Under the pieces are notes generated by a model. That model saw nothing but the letters and a program-made list of their open reading frames with translations. It was not told where the DNA came from and made no database searches. DNA of 64,000 nucleotides from CALSMU01 sp965230225. GTDB lineage: Bacteria; Bacteroidota; Bacteroidia; Flavobacteriales_D; Parvicellaceae. Both the position numbers and the translations under genes were made by a program. Numbering within the stretch: the stretch's first letter is position 1; every line of letters starts with the position of its first letter. Below are positions 1 to 8,120 of this stretch, piece by piece. The stretch spans positions 248,001 to 312,000 of the forward strand of contig CBDDKM010000002.1 of NCBI GenBank assembly GCA_965230225.1, read 5' to 3'.

Positions 1-1
1 A

Positions 2-295
2 TCCACCATCAAAACCTCCTCGTTTGCTGAGTTAAATGAACTGGTAGAATACCTTAAACTAAAGCCCAATCAGAAAATCGAAATTGCCGGGCATACCGAT
101 AACATAGGAGAAGAAGCTGCCAATGTGAACCTCTCTCAAAAAAGAGCTGACGCCGTAATGAACTACCTAATTAAAAAGGGAATATCTGCTGGTAGATTGG
201 TTGCAATTGGTTACGGAGAGACCCGACCGGTAGCTGATAACAGTACAGAAAAAGGTCGAAAATTGAATCGAAGAACCGAAGTTCACCTTAAATAA
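2..295 (+). CDS. OmpA-family C-terminal domain protein (5' end outside window)
   Basis: An open frame runs from the left edge to TAA at 293-295 and gives 97 residues of an OmpA/MotB-like peptidoglycan-binding domain. The hallmark stretch IEIAGHTDNIG is followed by NLSQKRADAVMNYL, a GYGETRP turn and the terminal NRRTEVHLK, which is the usual order in this fold. Such domains bind the diaminopimelate peptide of peptidoglycan and anchor outer-membrane or lipoprotein partners to the wall. The N-terminal part, which would tell whether this is a porin, a Pal-like lipoprotein or a TPR-OmpA protein, lies outside the window. Domain identity is firm; the full architecture is unknown. Confidence 0.9.
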   Translation, partial: STIKTSSFAELNELVEYLKLKPNQKIEIAGHTDNIGEEAANVNLSQKRADAVMNYLIKKGISAGRLVAIGYGETRPVADNSTEKGRKLNRRTEVHLK

Positions 296-380
296 ACTCA
301 ATGTATTTAAACAGAAGATAGTGGAAACAAATTAGACGCATCCTCAAAAAAACACGCCATACGGGGTAATTTTGAACTTG

Positions 381-923
381 ATGAATTATCTCGACATCAT
401 ATTCATTGTTCCATTAATTTGGGCAGCTTACCGCGGGTTTAACAAAGGACTAATTATCGAAGTTAGTAGCCTGGTTGCCCTTGGTCTTGGAATATGGGGA
501 GGAATTCACTTTTCGGATTACATTGCCGACTTAATTACCGGAAAGGTAGATTCTCAATATATTCCACTAGTTTCTTTCAGCTTAACTTTTATCATCATTG
601 TTGCCACGGTATTTGTTCTGGGAAAACTACTGGAAAAAGCAGTTAATCTGGTACAACTAAAGTTGGTAAATAAAATCTCTGGAGCAGGCTTTGGTATTGC
701 AAAGGTGGTATTGATCATTAGTGTTTTATTGGTCATCATTAACTCTTACGACGATAAGCTAAACCTCATCCCACCAAAGGTAAAGGAAGAATCCTTGCTT
801 TATAACCCTCTTACAGAAGTCTCATTAACAGTTATTCCTGCTTTAGAGAAAAGTGATCTATTCGAGAAAGAGGAAGAATTGATCCCATCTGCAGATACAG
901 TTAAACTGGTAATGAACCATTAA
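381..923 (+). CDS. cvpA: CvpA family membrane protein
   Basis: This small integral membrane protein of about 180 aa has four hydrophobic helices: residues ~6-22, ~27-45, ~63-83 and ~103-121. The N-terminal signature DIIFIVPLIWAAYRGFNKGLI is the characteristic start of the CvpA family. CvpA proteins are associated with colicin V production, envelope stress and biofilm growth in other bacteria, but the biochemical role is unsettled. I take ATG at 381; a TTG three codons upstream (372) is in frame and also possible. It sits 46 bp ahead of the DNA polymerase III delta' gene, but a promoter-like element between them suggests the two are not strictly one unit. Confidence 0.85.
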   Translation: MNYLDIIFIVPLIWAAYRGFNKGLIIEVSSLVALGLGIWGGIHFSDYIADLITGKVDSQYIPLVSFSLTFIIIVATVFVLGKLLEKAVNLVQLKLVNKISGAGFGIAKVVLIISVLLVIINSYDDKLNLIPPKVKEESLLYNPLTEVSLTVIPALEKSDLFEKEEELIPSADTVKLVMNH

Positions 924-953
924 TTGAACCTTCTTTTATTGCTTTTCTTTCGT

Positions 954-961
954 TACATTTG
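954..961 (+). promoter_or_regulatory. Bacteroidota -7 promoter element TACATTTG
   Basis: TACATTTG matches the TAnnTTTG consensus exactly and lies 9 bp before the ATG of the delta' gene. No good TTTG is found at the expected upstream distance, so the leader would be very short and the assignment is tentative. Confidence 0.4.
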
Positions 962-969
962 ACGGCGAA

Positions 970-2091
970 ATGCAGTTCGACAAAATCATTGGTCAGGAAG
1001 AAACTAAAGCCCACCTCATTCATACAGTTGAGGAGGACAGAATTAGTCATGCCCAATTGTTTTTGGGACCTGAAGGAAGTGGAACGCTTCCACTGGCAAT
1101 TGCATTTGCTCAGTATTTACTTTGCTCCAACAGAGGGGAGAAAGACGCCTGTGGAGAATGTCCTTCTTGCAAAAAAGTTCAAGGGTACAATCATCCCGAT
1201 TTGCACTTCTCTTTTCCCATTCACTTATTGAAAAGCGTTAGAACATCTAACGATGCTCTTACTGAATGGAGAGAACAACTAATAGAACAACCTTACTTTA
1301 GTCTCTACCAATGGAACCAAAAACTTGGTGCGGAGAACAAGCAAGGTGTTATTGGTAATGATGAGAGTTTAAGCATTGTAAAAAAGATCGTTCTGAAATC
1401 ATTCGAAGGAGGATATAAAATCCTCATCATGTGGTTACCGGAACTGATGAATGCAACAGCTTCTAACAAGCTTTTAAAAATCATCGAGGAACCACCACCA
1501 AAAACGTTATTCTTATTGGTGGCCGAGTCTCAGGAAAACATTATTACCACTATTCTTTCCAGAACACAGATAGTAAAGATTCCTAAACTGAAGGAAACTG
1601 AACTGGCCGATCATCTTGAGCAAAGAATGGGATTATCCCATAACGAAGGAGTCAATATTGCGCACCTAGCAGAAGGAAACGTATGCAAGGCTCTAAAACT
1701 GGTTAGTGAACAAAATGAAACCAGTTTCAACCTGGAAAACTTTGTTACCTGGATGCGTCTTTGTTATCAAAGAAACATCGCAAAAACCATCGATTGGGTA
1801 GATGTAATTTCCTCGGCAGGTAGAGAAAATCAAAAGAATTTCCTCAAATTCAGTTTACACATGTTCAGGCAGTGTATTGTAGGTCATTACGCCGACGATC
1901 AATTGGTAATTCTTACCAAAGATCAAAAAGCATTTTTGAGTAAGTTTTCTCCTTTCATCAACTACAAAAACATTGTTGGCTTAACGGAACAATTTAATGA
2001 TGCCTACTACCACATTGAGCGAAATGCCAACCCTAAAATCCTGTTTCTGGATCTTTCATTAAAAGTTTTCGCGCTGCTAAAAGTGAAGTAA
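970..2091 (+). CDS. holB: DNA polymerase III subunit delta'
   Basis: The 373-aa protein begins with FDKIIGQEETKAHL and AQLFLGPEGSGT, the layout of the AAA+ clamp-loader delta' subunit. Four cysteines (about C52, C61, C64, C67; CGECPSCKK) form the expected zinc module. The P-loop position reads GPEGSGTL without the lysine of a working Walker A, in line with delta' being the non-ATP-binding clamp-loader member. The segment with NATASNKLLKIIEEPPPKTLFLL is also typical. In the cell it would open and load the beta sliding clamp with tau/gamma and delta. The next gene is ricT, a neighbour pair also seen in Firmicutes (holB-yaaT), which supports the call. Confidence 0.93.
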   Translation: MQFDKIIGQEETKAHLIHTVEEDRISHAQLFLGPEGSGTLPLAIAFAQYLLCSNRGEKDACGECPSCKKVQGYNHPDLHFSFPIHLLKSVRTSNDALTEWREQLIEQPYFSLYQWNQKLGAENKQGVIGNDESLSIVKKIVLKSFEGGYKILIMWLPELMNATASNKLLKIIEEPPPKTLFLLVAESQENIITTILSRTQIVKIPKLKETELADHLEQRMGLSHNEGVNIAHLAEGNVCKALKLVSEQNETSFNLENFVTWMRLCYQRNIAKTIDWVDVISSAGRENQKNFLKFSLHMFRQCIVGHYADDQLVILTKDQKAFLSKFSPFINYKNIVGLTEQFNDAYYHIERNANPKILFLDLSLKVFALLKVK

Positions 2092-2124
2092 GCCCTCCAC
2101 AAGTTAGAGAAGCCTAAAAATTGC

Positions 2125-2132
2125 TAACTTTG
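2125..2132 (+). promoter_or_regulatory. Bacteroidota -7 promoter element TAACTTTG
   Basis: TAACTTTG fits TAnnTTTG and lies between the delta' gene and the ricT start at 2274, implying a leader of roughly 135 nt. The upstream -33 TTTG is not clear, so this is a moderate call. Confidence 0.4.
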
Positions 2133-2273
2133 TAGTTAGGATTTAGAGGGGAAGGAAAGCATAAGTTGATTTACACAACTCTATTATATATTTAGAAAGT
2201 CTGATTTTAAAAGGCTTTCAAACACATACGAACGAATGGCTTGCCTTTACTCCCAAAGTAAATAGAATACACT

Positions 2274-3659
2274 ATGGGATGTACAACGTGTACAAACAAT
2301 ACAGATAGTCAAACAGCTCCGGGATGTAAAAGTAACGGAGATTGTGGCAGCGGTGGATGCGAAAGAATGTCAGTCTTTGACTGGTTAAGCGATATCGAAA
2401 TGCCAACCGGTAAAAAGCGCTTCGACTGTGTTGAAGTGAGCTTTAAAAACGGGCGAAAAAACTTTTATCAAAATCAGAAAAATTTCAACTTATTCATGGG
2501 GGATACCATCGTAGTAGAAGGTAGCCCGGGATACGACGTTGGAATTGTTACCCTAACCGGAGAATTGGTTCGTCATCAGATGAACAGAAAAGGGGTTAAA
2601 GGGAATACAAGAGACCTAAAAAAGGTTTACCGAAAAGCAAACGAAGCAGATATTGCCAAATGGAAAGAAGCTCGTTCGTTGGAGTACGAAACCATGCATA
2701 ATGCCAGAACCATGGCCTCTAAACTGAACCTAAAAATGAAACTAGGTGATGTGGAGTACCAGGGTGATAAAACCAAGGCAACATTCTACTATACTGCAGA
2801 TGAGCGTGTTGATTTTCGTGAGTTGATTAAAGTAATGGCGGATTCTTTTAAAATAAGAATCGAAATGCGTCAAATTGGAGCCAGACAAGAGGCTGGAAGA
2901 TTGGGAGGAATTGGTGCTTGTGGTAGAGAACTTTGTTGCTCTACCTGGCTGTCTGATTTTAGATCAGTTTCCACTAGTGCAGCTCGATACCAACAGTTAT
3001 CCCTAAACCCTCAAAAATTGGCGGGGCAATGTGGTAAACTAAAGTGTTGCCTAAATTTCGAACTGGACCAGTACATGGAGGCACTTAAGTCTTATCCAGA
3101 CACTAAAGTTCAGCTTAAAACTCACGGTGGAAACGCTATACACATCAAAACTGATGTATTTAAGCGTACCATGTGGTACCTTGTTCAAAAGGAAAAGGGA
3201 GGTAATTCAATTATCCCTCTTAGCATTGAGCGTGTATTTGAGATCATCGAAATGAATAAATCCGGAGAAAAAATCGAAAGCTTACAAGAGTTTGTAGACT
3301 ATCCGGAAATTGAAGAAGAACCAGATTACACCAACGTGGTAGGTCAGGACGACCTTACCCGATTTGATCAGAAATTCAAGAAAAAGAAAAAGAAAAAGAA
3401 GAAAAGAAGACCAAATCGAAACCAAAAAGGAAAACAGCAAAAAGCTTCTGCTCAAGGAGGAGGTCAGCAAAAGAAAGGTGGCCAACAAAAAAACAGCGGG
3501 CAGCAAAAGAAAAAGCCACAGGCTAAGAAACAAGGTGGTAATGCGGAAAATAAAGGAGGGGGAACTTCTCGAAACAATCAACGTAGAAAGGGAGGAAACA
3601 ATTCCAAAAACCGTAATAACAACAGGAAAAAACAAAACCAACCAAAGAAAGGTGAATAA
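2274..3659 (+). CDS. ricT: PSP1-domain regulatory protein RicT/YaaT with long basic tail
   Basis: 461 aa. The start is cysteine-rich (MGCTTCTNN...DCGSGGCERM). A PSP1 core follows with the diagnostic EMRQIGARQEAGRLGGIGACG and CGRELCC around residues 200-221, and AGQCGKLKCC near 250-258. In Bacillus this family (RicT/YaaT) works in a Fe-S-containing complex that governs RNase Y-dependent mRNA maturation and phosphorelay activity; a role in Bacteroidota is not settled. From about residue 365 to the end the protein is almost entirely K, R, Q, N and G (poly-lysine then GGQQKKGGQQK repeats), likely disordered and nucleic-acid binding. The last 8 bp overlap the gldH start. Confidence 0.88.
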   Translation: MGCTTCTNNTDSQTAPGCKSNGDCGSGGCERMSVFDWLSDIEMPTGKKRFDCVEVSFKNGRKNFYQNQKNFNLFMGDTIVVEGSPGYDVGIVTLTGELVRHQMNRKGVKGNTRDLKKVYRKANEADIAKWKEARSLEYETMHNARTMASKLNLKMKLGDVEYQGDKTKATFYYTADERVDFRELIKVMADSFKIRIEMRQIGARQEAGRLGGIGACGRELCCSTWLSDFRSVSTSAARYQQLSLNPQKLAGQCGKLKCCLNFELDQYMEALKSYPDTKVQLKTHGGNAIHIKTDVFKRTMWYLVQKEKGGNSIIPLSIERVFEIIEMNKSGEKIESLQEFVDYPEIEEEPDYTNVVGQDDLTRFDQKFKKKKKKKKKRRPNRNQKGKQQKASAQGGGQQKKGGQQKNSGQQKKKPQAKKQGGNAENKGGGTSRNNQRRKGGNNSKNRNNNRKKQNQPKKGE

Positions 3660-4116
3660 ACTAATTTACTTCATACTTGTTCCGGTCCTCTTTTCCTCTT
3701 GCAAAGGAGAGGACGTTTACTTTGAAGAAAACAAAGCAATAGATGGTAATAGCTGGCACAAAGACGAGTCAGTTAGCTTTGAGTTTGATGTAGAAGATAC
3801 GGTATCTCTTTACAATTTCTACTTTAATGTAAGAACAAGTACCGATTATGAGTGGTCCAATTTATACCTGTTTGTTTCTCTGGAAACACCTAGTACTAAA
3901 ATTGGAACAGATACAGTTGAATTACCTTTAGCAGCACCAAGTGGCGAATGGTACGGAACTAACTCTGGTAGTATTGTAACCAATACTGTAAAATTCATCG
4001 ACAGACTTAAATTCAACGAATTAGGAACCCATAAATTCACTTTTAATCAGGCAATGAGAGTGGATGACCTACCGGAAATTATGGATGTTGGAATTAAGAT
4101 GAAACAAGTGGAATAA
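3652..4116 (+). CDS. gldH: gliding motility lipoprotein GldH
   Basis: 154 aa from a GTG start at 3652 that overlaps the ricT stop by 8 bp. A short signal peptide ends in the lipobox LFSSC (Cys about residue 17). The body carries the family pattern: SFEFDVEDTVSLYNFYFNVR, YEWSNLYLFV, DTVELPLAAPSGEWYG and FNQAMRVDDLPEIMDVGI. GldH is an outer-membrane-associated lipoprotein required for gliding in Flavobacterium and is often placed after the PSP1 gene. It would act in the cell envelope alongside the T9SS/gliding machinery. No ATG exists at a sensible place, so the GTG and translational coupling with ricT are inferred. Its stop codon directly abuts the stop of the convergent cyclase gene. Confidence 0.88.
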   Translation: MNKLIYFILVPVLFSSCKGEDVYFEENKAIDGNSWHKDESVSFEFDVEDTVSLYNFYFNVRTSTDYEWSNLYLFVSLETPSTKIGTDTVELPLAAPSGEWYGTNSGSIVTNTVKFIDRLKFNELGTHKFTFNQAMRVDDLPEIMDVGIKMKQVE

Positions 4117-7100
4117 TTAATCCTTGTAATTGTTTTCTTCCAAACGCTTTTTGATCTCTTCCAGGTGAAGCATCTTCTTGTGCTGCCTTAGTTTAATAGA
4201 GGATTTTGTAAAGTACTTGTGCATGGTTAAGAACTTAACCTGAATTTCGTCCCATACCCTGTCGCTATTTATCTTACCATGATCCCTCAACTCCCTTCTA
4301 AGCGTGTCTGAAATTTCATGGAAATCATCCCTACCTAAATAGTCCAAATCGGCATCACAGATAATCTCCTCCAAATGAGACTTAGGATTGTGCGGAATAA
4401 TGGTCGCGTAAATTAGCTTATGAACCACTTTAACCTGCTCTTCGGTATATCCGTACTTAGGTAGGATTTCCGTTGCCATACGCGCTCCTACAGGTTCATT
4501 TTCGTCATACTGCTCTACAAACCCAGCATCGTGGTATGTTGCTGCAGATTTAAGCACAAAGATATCCTCGTCCAATACTCCCTCCATAATGGCAATTCGC
4601 TCCACAGCTTCCACCACATCCAATGTATGATGAATCCCATGATAATGCAAATTAGGAGATAATTTAGACTTCAAAATTCTCATAATATGTCGCTCTGCTT
4701 TTCTATAGTTAATACTACTGTAGATATGCAGGTTAACATAGTCTTTAAACTTCTGGTTAGGTACTATTCCTTCTCCACCTACCGATAAATGAGGTTTGAT
4801 TCGATCCACAAAATACATGTCAATCTCACCTTTATTTTTTGCCGGGATTTTACCTCTATAAGTACAGTCGAAATATGGTTTTACCAGTTCGTAAGTAGAA
4901 CCTGAAATATTTACCTTATTGGGCTCCCCACTCATCTCCATACGATTAGCTACGTTTACCGTATTCCCCCAAACATCGTAAGCAATACGCTTGGTACCAA
5001 TTACCCCTGCAATTACATCTCCAGTATGAATTCCAATTCTCAGCTGCCAAATGTCTTCTTCAGCTGTATTCTCCTGGTGCTTTTCTTTATATTGCTTCAT
5101 GAAGGATTGAATCTCCAGAGCTGCTAATACGCTATTAATTGGATTTTCTTTATCTCTCAATGGAACACCACCGGCTGCCATATAGGAATCTCCAATGGTT
5201 TTAATTTTCTCTATCTGGTGTTTCTCCGTAATTCTATCGAACTCCCTAAACAAGTTATCCAGCCTTTTTACCAAATCACTTGGTTTCATGGTTTCAGCAA
5301 TTCTGGTAAACCCTTTAATATCGGTAAACATTACCGTTACCATTCTGTAATACCTTGTTCTAGCCTTCCCCTTATTTTTAAGCTCTTCTGCAGTTTCTAC
5401 CGGTAAAATATTGGCCAACAGTTTGTCTGCTTTTTCCTTCTCCACTTCCAGAGCAAGTTTTTGAGCTTCCATTTGCTCTTTTTGCTTGGTAATGGTTTTT
5501 GTTCTTCTCTCTACCAAATAAGCCAGTTTTCTTTTCTGGGCTTTCATGGTTTGAATACGAACAATATAGCTCACATACACCACCAATAAAATAAAGGCTA
5601 CACAAATGGTAATGAACCACCAGGTTCTCCAAAATGGAGGAGTAATCGTAATGTTTATTTCTGTAGGTTCACTTACCCAAACTCCATCGCTGTTTGATGC
5701 CCAAACTTTAAATGTATAATCACCTGGAGAAAGATTAGAGTAATTAATTTGTTGAAGGTCTCCCAACTCTATAGCTGTTTCGTCAACTCCTTCCAGAATC
5801 ACTTTGTACTTGTTTCCCTTAGAATAAGTATAGTGCAACGCAGCAAACTTAAACGTTAGGTTATTTTGCTTATGAGATAAAGTTAAATGCTTTAAAAATG
5901 AAATCTCATTAAGAGTATCAATCTCATTCTCAATTGGTTTATTGAATAACAAAATATCGGTAATAACCGACCTTGGAGGAACTTCGTTCGATTTAATTTC
6001 CGTTGGATAAAATGCATTAAATCCATTGATCCCACCAAAGTATAACTTACTGGTTTTGGATCTGAAATAAGCTCCATTATTAAACTCATTACTCTGAATT
6101 CCATCACTTTCATAATAGTTCTGGAATCTTTTGGTCTTAATGTCAAATTTAGATAGTCCAAAGTTGGTACTCAACCAAAGAGTTCCAGGCTCTCCTCCCA
6201 ATACTCCATAGATAGAGTTATTACAAAGTCCATCAGACTCATCATAACTGGTAAAGCTTTCTGTTTCTTTATTGAACTTATTCAATCCTCCTCCGTAAGT
6301 ACCGAACCATAAATCTCCATTATCTTCTTCCCAAATAGACAGGACAGTATTGTTACTTAACGAAGTAGAATCATTAGGACTATTTTCGTACTGAATAAAA
6401 GTATATTTCTCATCTCCACCACTAACGCTTCTCTCTATTTTAGTTATTCCTCCTCCAACAAATCCAAGCCAAAGATTGCTCTCCTGGTCGGCATATACAA
6501 CCCTGCATTCCTCTTTTGGTATACGGTGATAGTTATCTCTGTTGGAAAAGAAATGGTACTCGAGAGTTCTTAAATCAATTTCAGAAACTCCTTCCCTACA
6601 CGCCAACCACAAAGTAGTGTCATTTTCAATGAACATACTAAAAACACGGTCATCGGAATTGGTTTCTATGTTGTCTCTGTAATCTACTTTCTCATACTCC
6701 ACACTGCTCCAATCTGCTGATGGTTTTATAAGATATAACCCACCCGTAGCGGCAGCCCAGATTCTCCCGGACGAATCTACTTTAATATCGTAAACACTAT
6801 GGTTATTTGGCTCGTATGGGTTATCAGAAACATACGGATAATGGTAGTATTGATTATTACGAGTATCAATCCTTGTAATTCCTTTTCGGGTTCCTGTCCA
6901 AATAATATTGGGTGTTTCCTCAAAAATGGACCAAACATTCTTGTCGTTCAAGCTATTGATATCGCCATATTTATACCTGTAATGACCAAACCCTTGCTTA
7001 ACCGGATCGAAGTATAACAACCCATCCTGAGTACCGATCCAAATGATTCCGGTGCGATCTTTAAACAAAGAGTTAATGATGTTACTAGAAAGGGAATTAG

Positions 7101-8034
7101 GGTCGTAATCGTTGGTTTGAAAGTTATTTACAAGTGTATCTCCCTTAACAAAATTGACACGAAACAATCCATCTCCCTGGGTACCAAACCACACTTCACT
7201 CTCTGAGTAAGTAAGTACCGAACTAACTACATTAAACTTATTGTTCCCACTACTATACTTGTTTTTAAACTCGTAAAACTCAATGTAGTCTTCGTGCCTT
7301 TTGGCAAAGTTAAGGCCGTTGTTGGTACCCACCAACACGTATTTACCAGGCCCTTTTCCTAAGGTTCGGATGTTATTGTCCGAAATGCTATTGATGCCGT
7401 TGATGTGCTTGTACACTTCAATATCATCTGTTTCCCGATCAATGAGGCAAATTCCACCTCCATCGGTCCCCACCCAAACAAAATCTTCATCCAAATAAAG
7501 GCTTGAAGTTTTATTGGTGCTCATTCCATTATACGACTGAAATATTCTATGTTCTTTTTTCTCAGGATCATAGTGAATTACACCATTCTTTCCGGTAGCG
7601 ATCCAATAGGTTCCATCATAATCTTTCTTAACATCCTTAATATCAAATGAATTTCCTTTTTCGGAAATATTAACTTGCTGGAATCGCTTTAACCTGGGGT
7701 TATAAATGTTTAATCCTCCGGTTTGAGTACCGATCCAAATTAAGCCATCATCATCCTGATACAAGCTATTGATAAAGGAATTGGAAATGGAATTTCTGGT
7801 GTTGTTGTCTTGTTTAAACTCTTTTACATGATACCCATCATACCTGTTCAGCCCATCCTGAGTACCAATCCACATGTACCCTTGCTGATCTTCCAAAATA
7901 CAATTAACAGTACTTTGAGATAACCCATCCTTAATGGTAAGTCTGGAAAAACGGATAGTTTTTAATTGCTGTGCTACCCCGCTTAGTGAAATTAAGCACA
8001 GAACAATGAGGTGGTATTTTTTGAAGAGTTTCAT
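4117..8034 (-). CDS. Beta-propeller sensor with class III adenylate cyclase and HD domain
   Basis: About 1305 aa from ATG 8034; an in-frame ATG at 8088 would put 18 extra residues before the signal peptide KKYHLIVLCLISLSGVAQQ. Residues ~25-720 are repeated propeller blades (IWIGTQDGL, LWLGFVGGG), as in hybrid two-component sensors. A Y_Y_Y domain (~740-785) and one membrane helix (WWFITICVAFILLVVYVSYIV, ~800-825) follow, then a coiled coil. The cyclase domain has the metal Asp in VMFTDIKGF (~905), the substrate Lys in KIKTIGDSYMAAGG (~946) and DVWGNTVNVANRM (~1025), so adenylate specificity is likely. The C-terminus is an HD domain (HHTLDVVE, TYHDAGF, CDADLDYLG). It is the last gene of the minus-strand run that includes flotillin. 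Confidence 0.88.
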   Translation of the reverse strand: MKLFKKYHLIVLCLISLSGVAQQLKTIRFSRLTIKDGLSQSTVNCILEDQQGYMWIGTQDGLNRYDGYHVKEFKQDNNTRNSISNSFINSLYQDDDGLIWIGTQTGGLNIYNPRLKRFQQVNISEKGNSFDIKDVKKDYDGTYWIATGKNGVIHYDPEKKEHRIFQSYNGMSTNKTSSLYLDEDFVWVGTDGGGICLIDRETDDIEVYKHINGINSISDNNIRTLGKGPGKYVLVGTNNGLNFAKRHEDYIEFYEFKNKYSSGNNKFNVVSSVLTYSESEVWFGTQGDGLFRVNFVKGDTLVNNFQTNDYDPNSLSSNIINSLFKDRTGIIWIGTQDGLLYFDPVKQGFGHYRYKYGDINSLNDKNVWSIFEETPNIIWTGTRKGITRIDTRNNQYYHYPYVSDNPYEPNNHSVYDIKVDSSGRIWAAATGGLYLIKPSADWSSVEYEKVDYRDNIETNSDDRVFSMFIENDTTLWLACREGVSEIDLRTLEYHFFSNRDNYHRIPKEECRVVYADQESNLWLGFVGGGITKIERSVSGGDEKYTFIQYENSPNDSTSLSNNTVLSIWEEDNGDLWFGTYGGGLNKFNKETESFTSYDESDGLCNNSIYGVLGGEPGTLWLSTNFGLSKFDIKTKRFQNYYESDGIQSNEFNNGAYFRSKTSKLYFGGINGFNAFYPTEIKSNEVPPRSVITDILLFNKPIENEIDTLNEISFLKHLTLSHKQNNLTFKFAALHYTYSKGNKYKVILEGVDETAIELGDLQQINYSNLSPGDYTFKVWASNSDGVWVSEPTEINITITPPFWRTWWFITICVAFILLVVYVSYIVRIQTMKAQKRKLAYLVERRTKTITKQKEQMEAQKLALEVEKEKADKLLANILPVETAEELKNKGKARTRYYRMVTVMFTDIKGFTRIAETMKPSDLVKRLDNLFREFDRITEKHQIEKIKTIGDSYMAAGGVPLRDKENPINSVLAALEIQSFMKQYKEKHQENTAEEDIWQLRIGIHTGDVIAGVIGTKRIAYDVWGNTVNVANRMEMSGEPNKVNISGSTYELVKPYFDCTYRGKIPAKNKGEIDMYFVDRIKPHLSVGGEGIVPNQKFKDYVNLHIYSSINYRKAERHIMRILKSKLSPNLHYHGIHHTLDVVEAVERIAIMEGVLDEDIFVLKSAATYHDAGFVEQYDENEPVGARMATEILPKYGYTEEQVKVVHKLIYATIIPHNPKSHLEEIICDADLDYLGRDDFHEISDTLRRELRDHGKINSDRVWDEIQVKFLTMHKYFTKSSIKLRQHKKMLHLEEIKKRLEENNYKD

Positions 8035-8120
8035 GAGAAAGAAACCAGAAAGCCCCAACTTCGTAAAGTCAAGGCTTTTGTTTTTCAATTCTATGGAATA
8101 TTATGATTTATCAAATTATC

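Noticed and set aside
3282..3641. Antisense 119-aa ORF opposite the ricT tail
   Set aside because: A shadow of the lysine-rich codons read on the other strand (Phe/Leu/Ser-rich); no start context or family.
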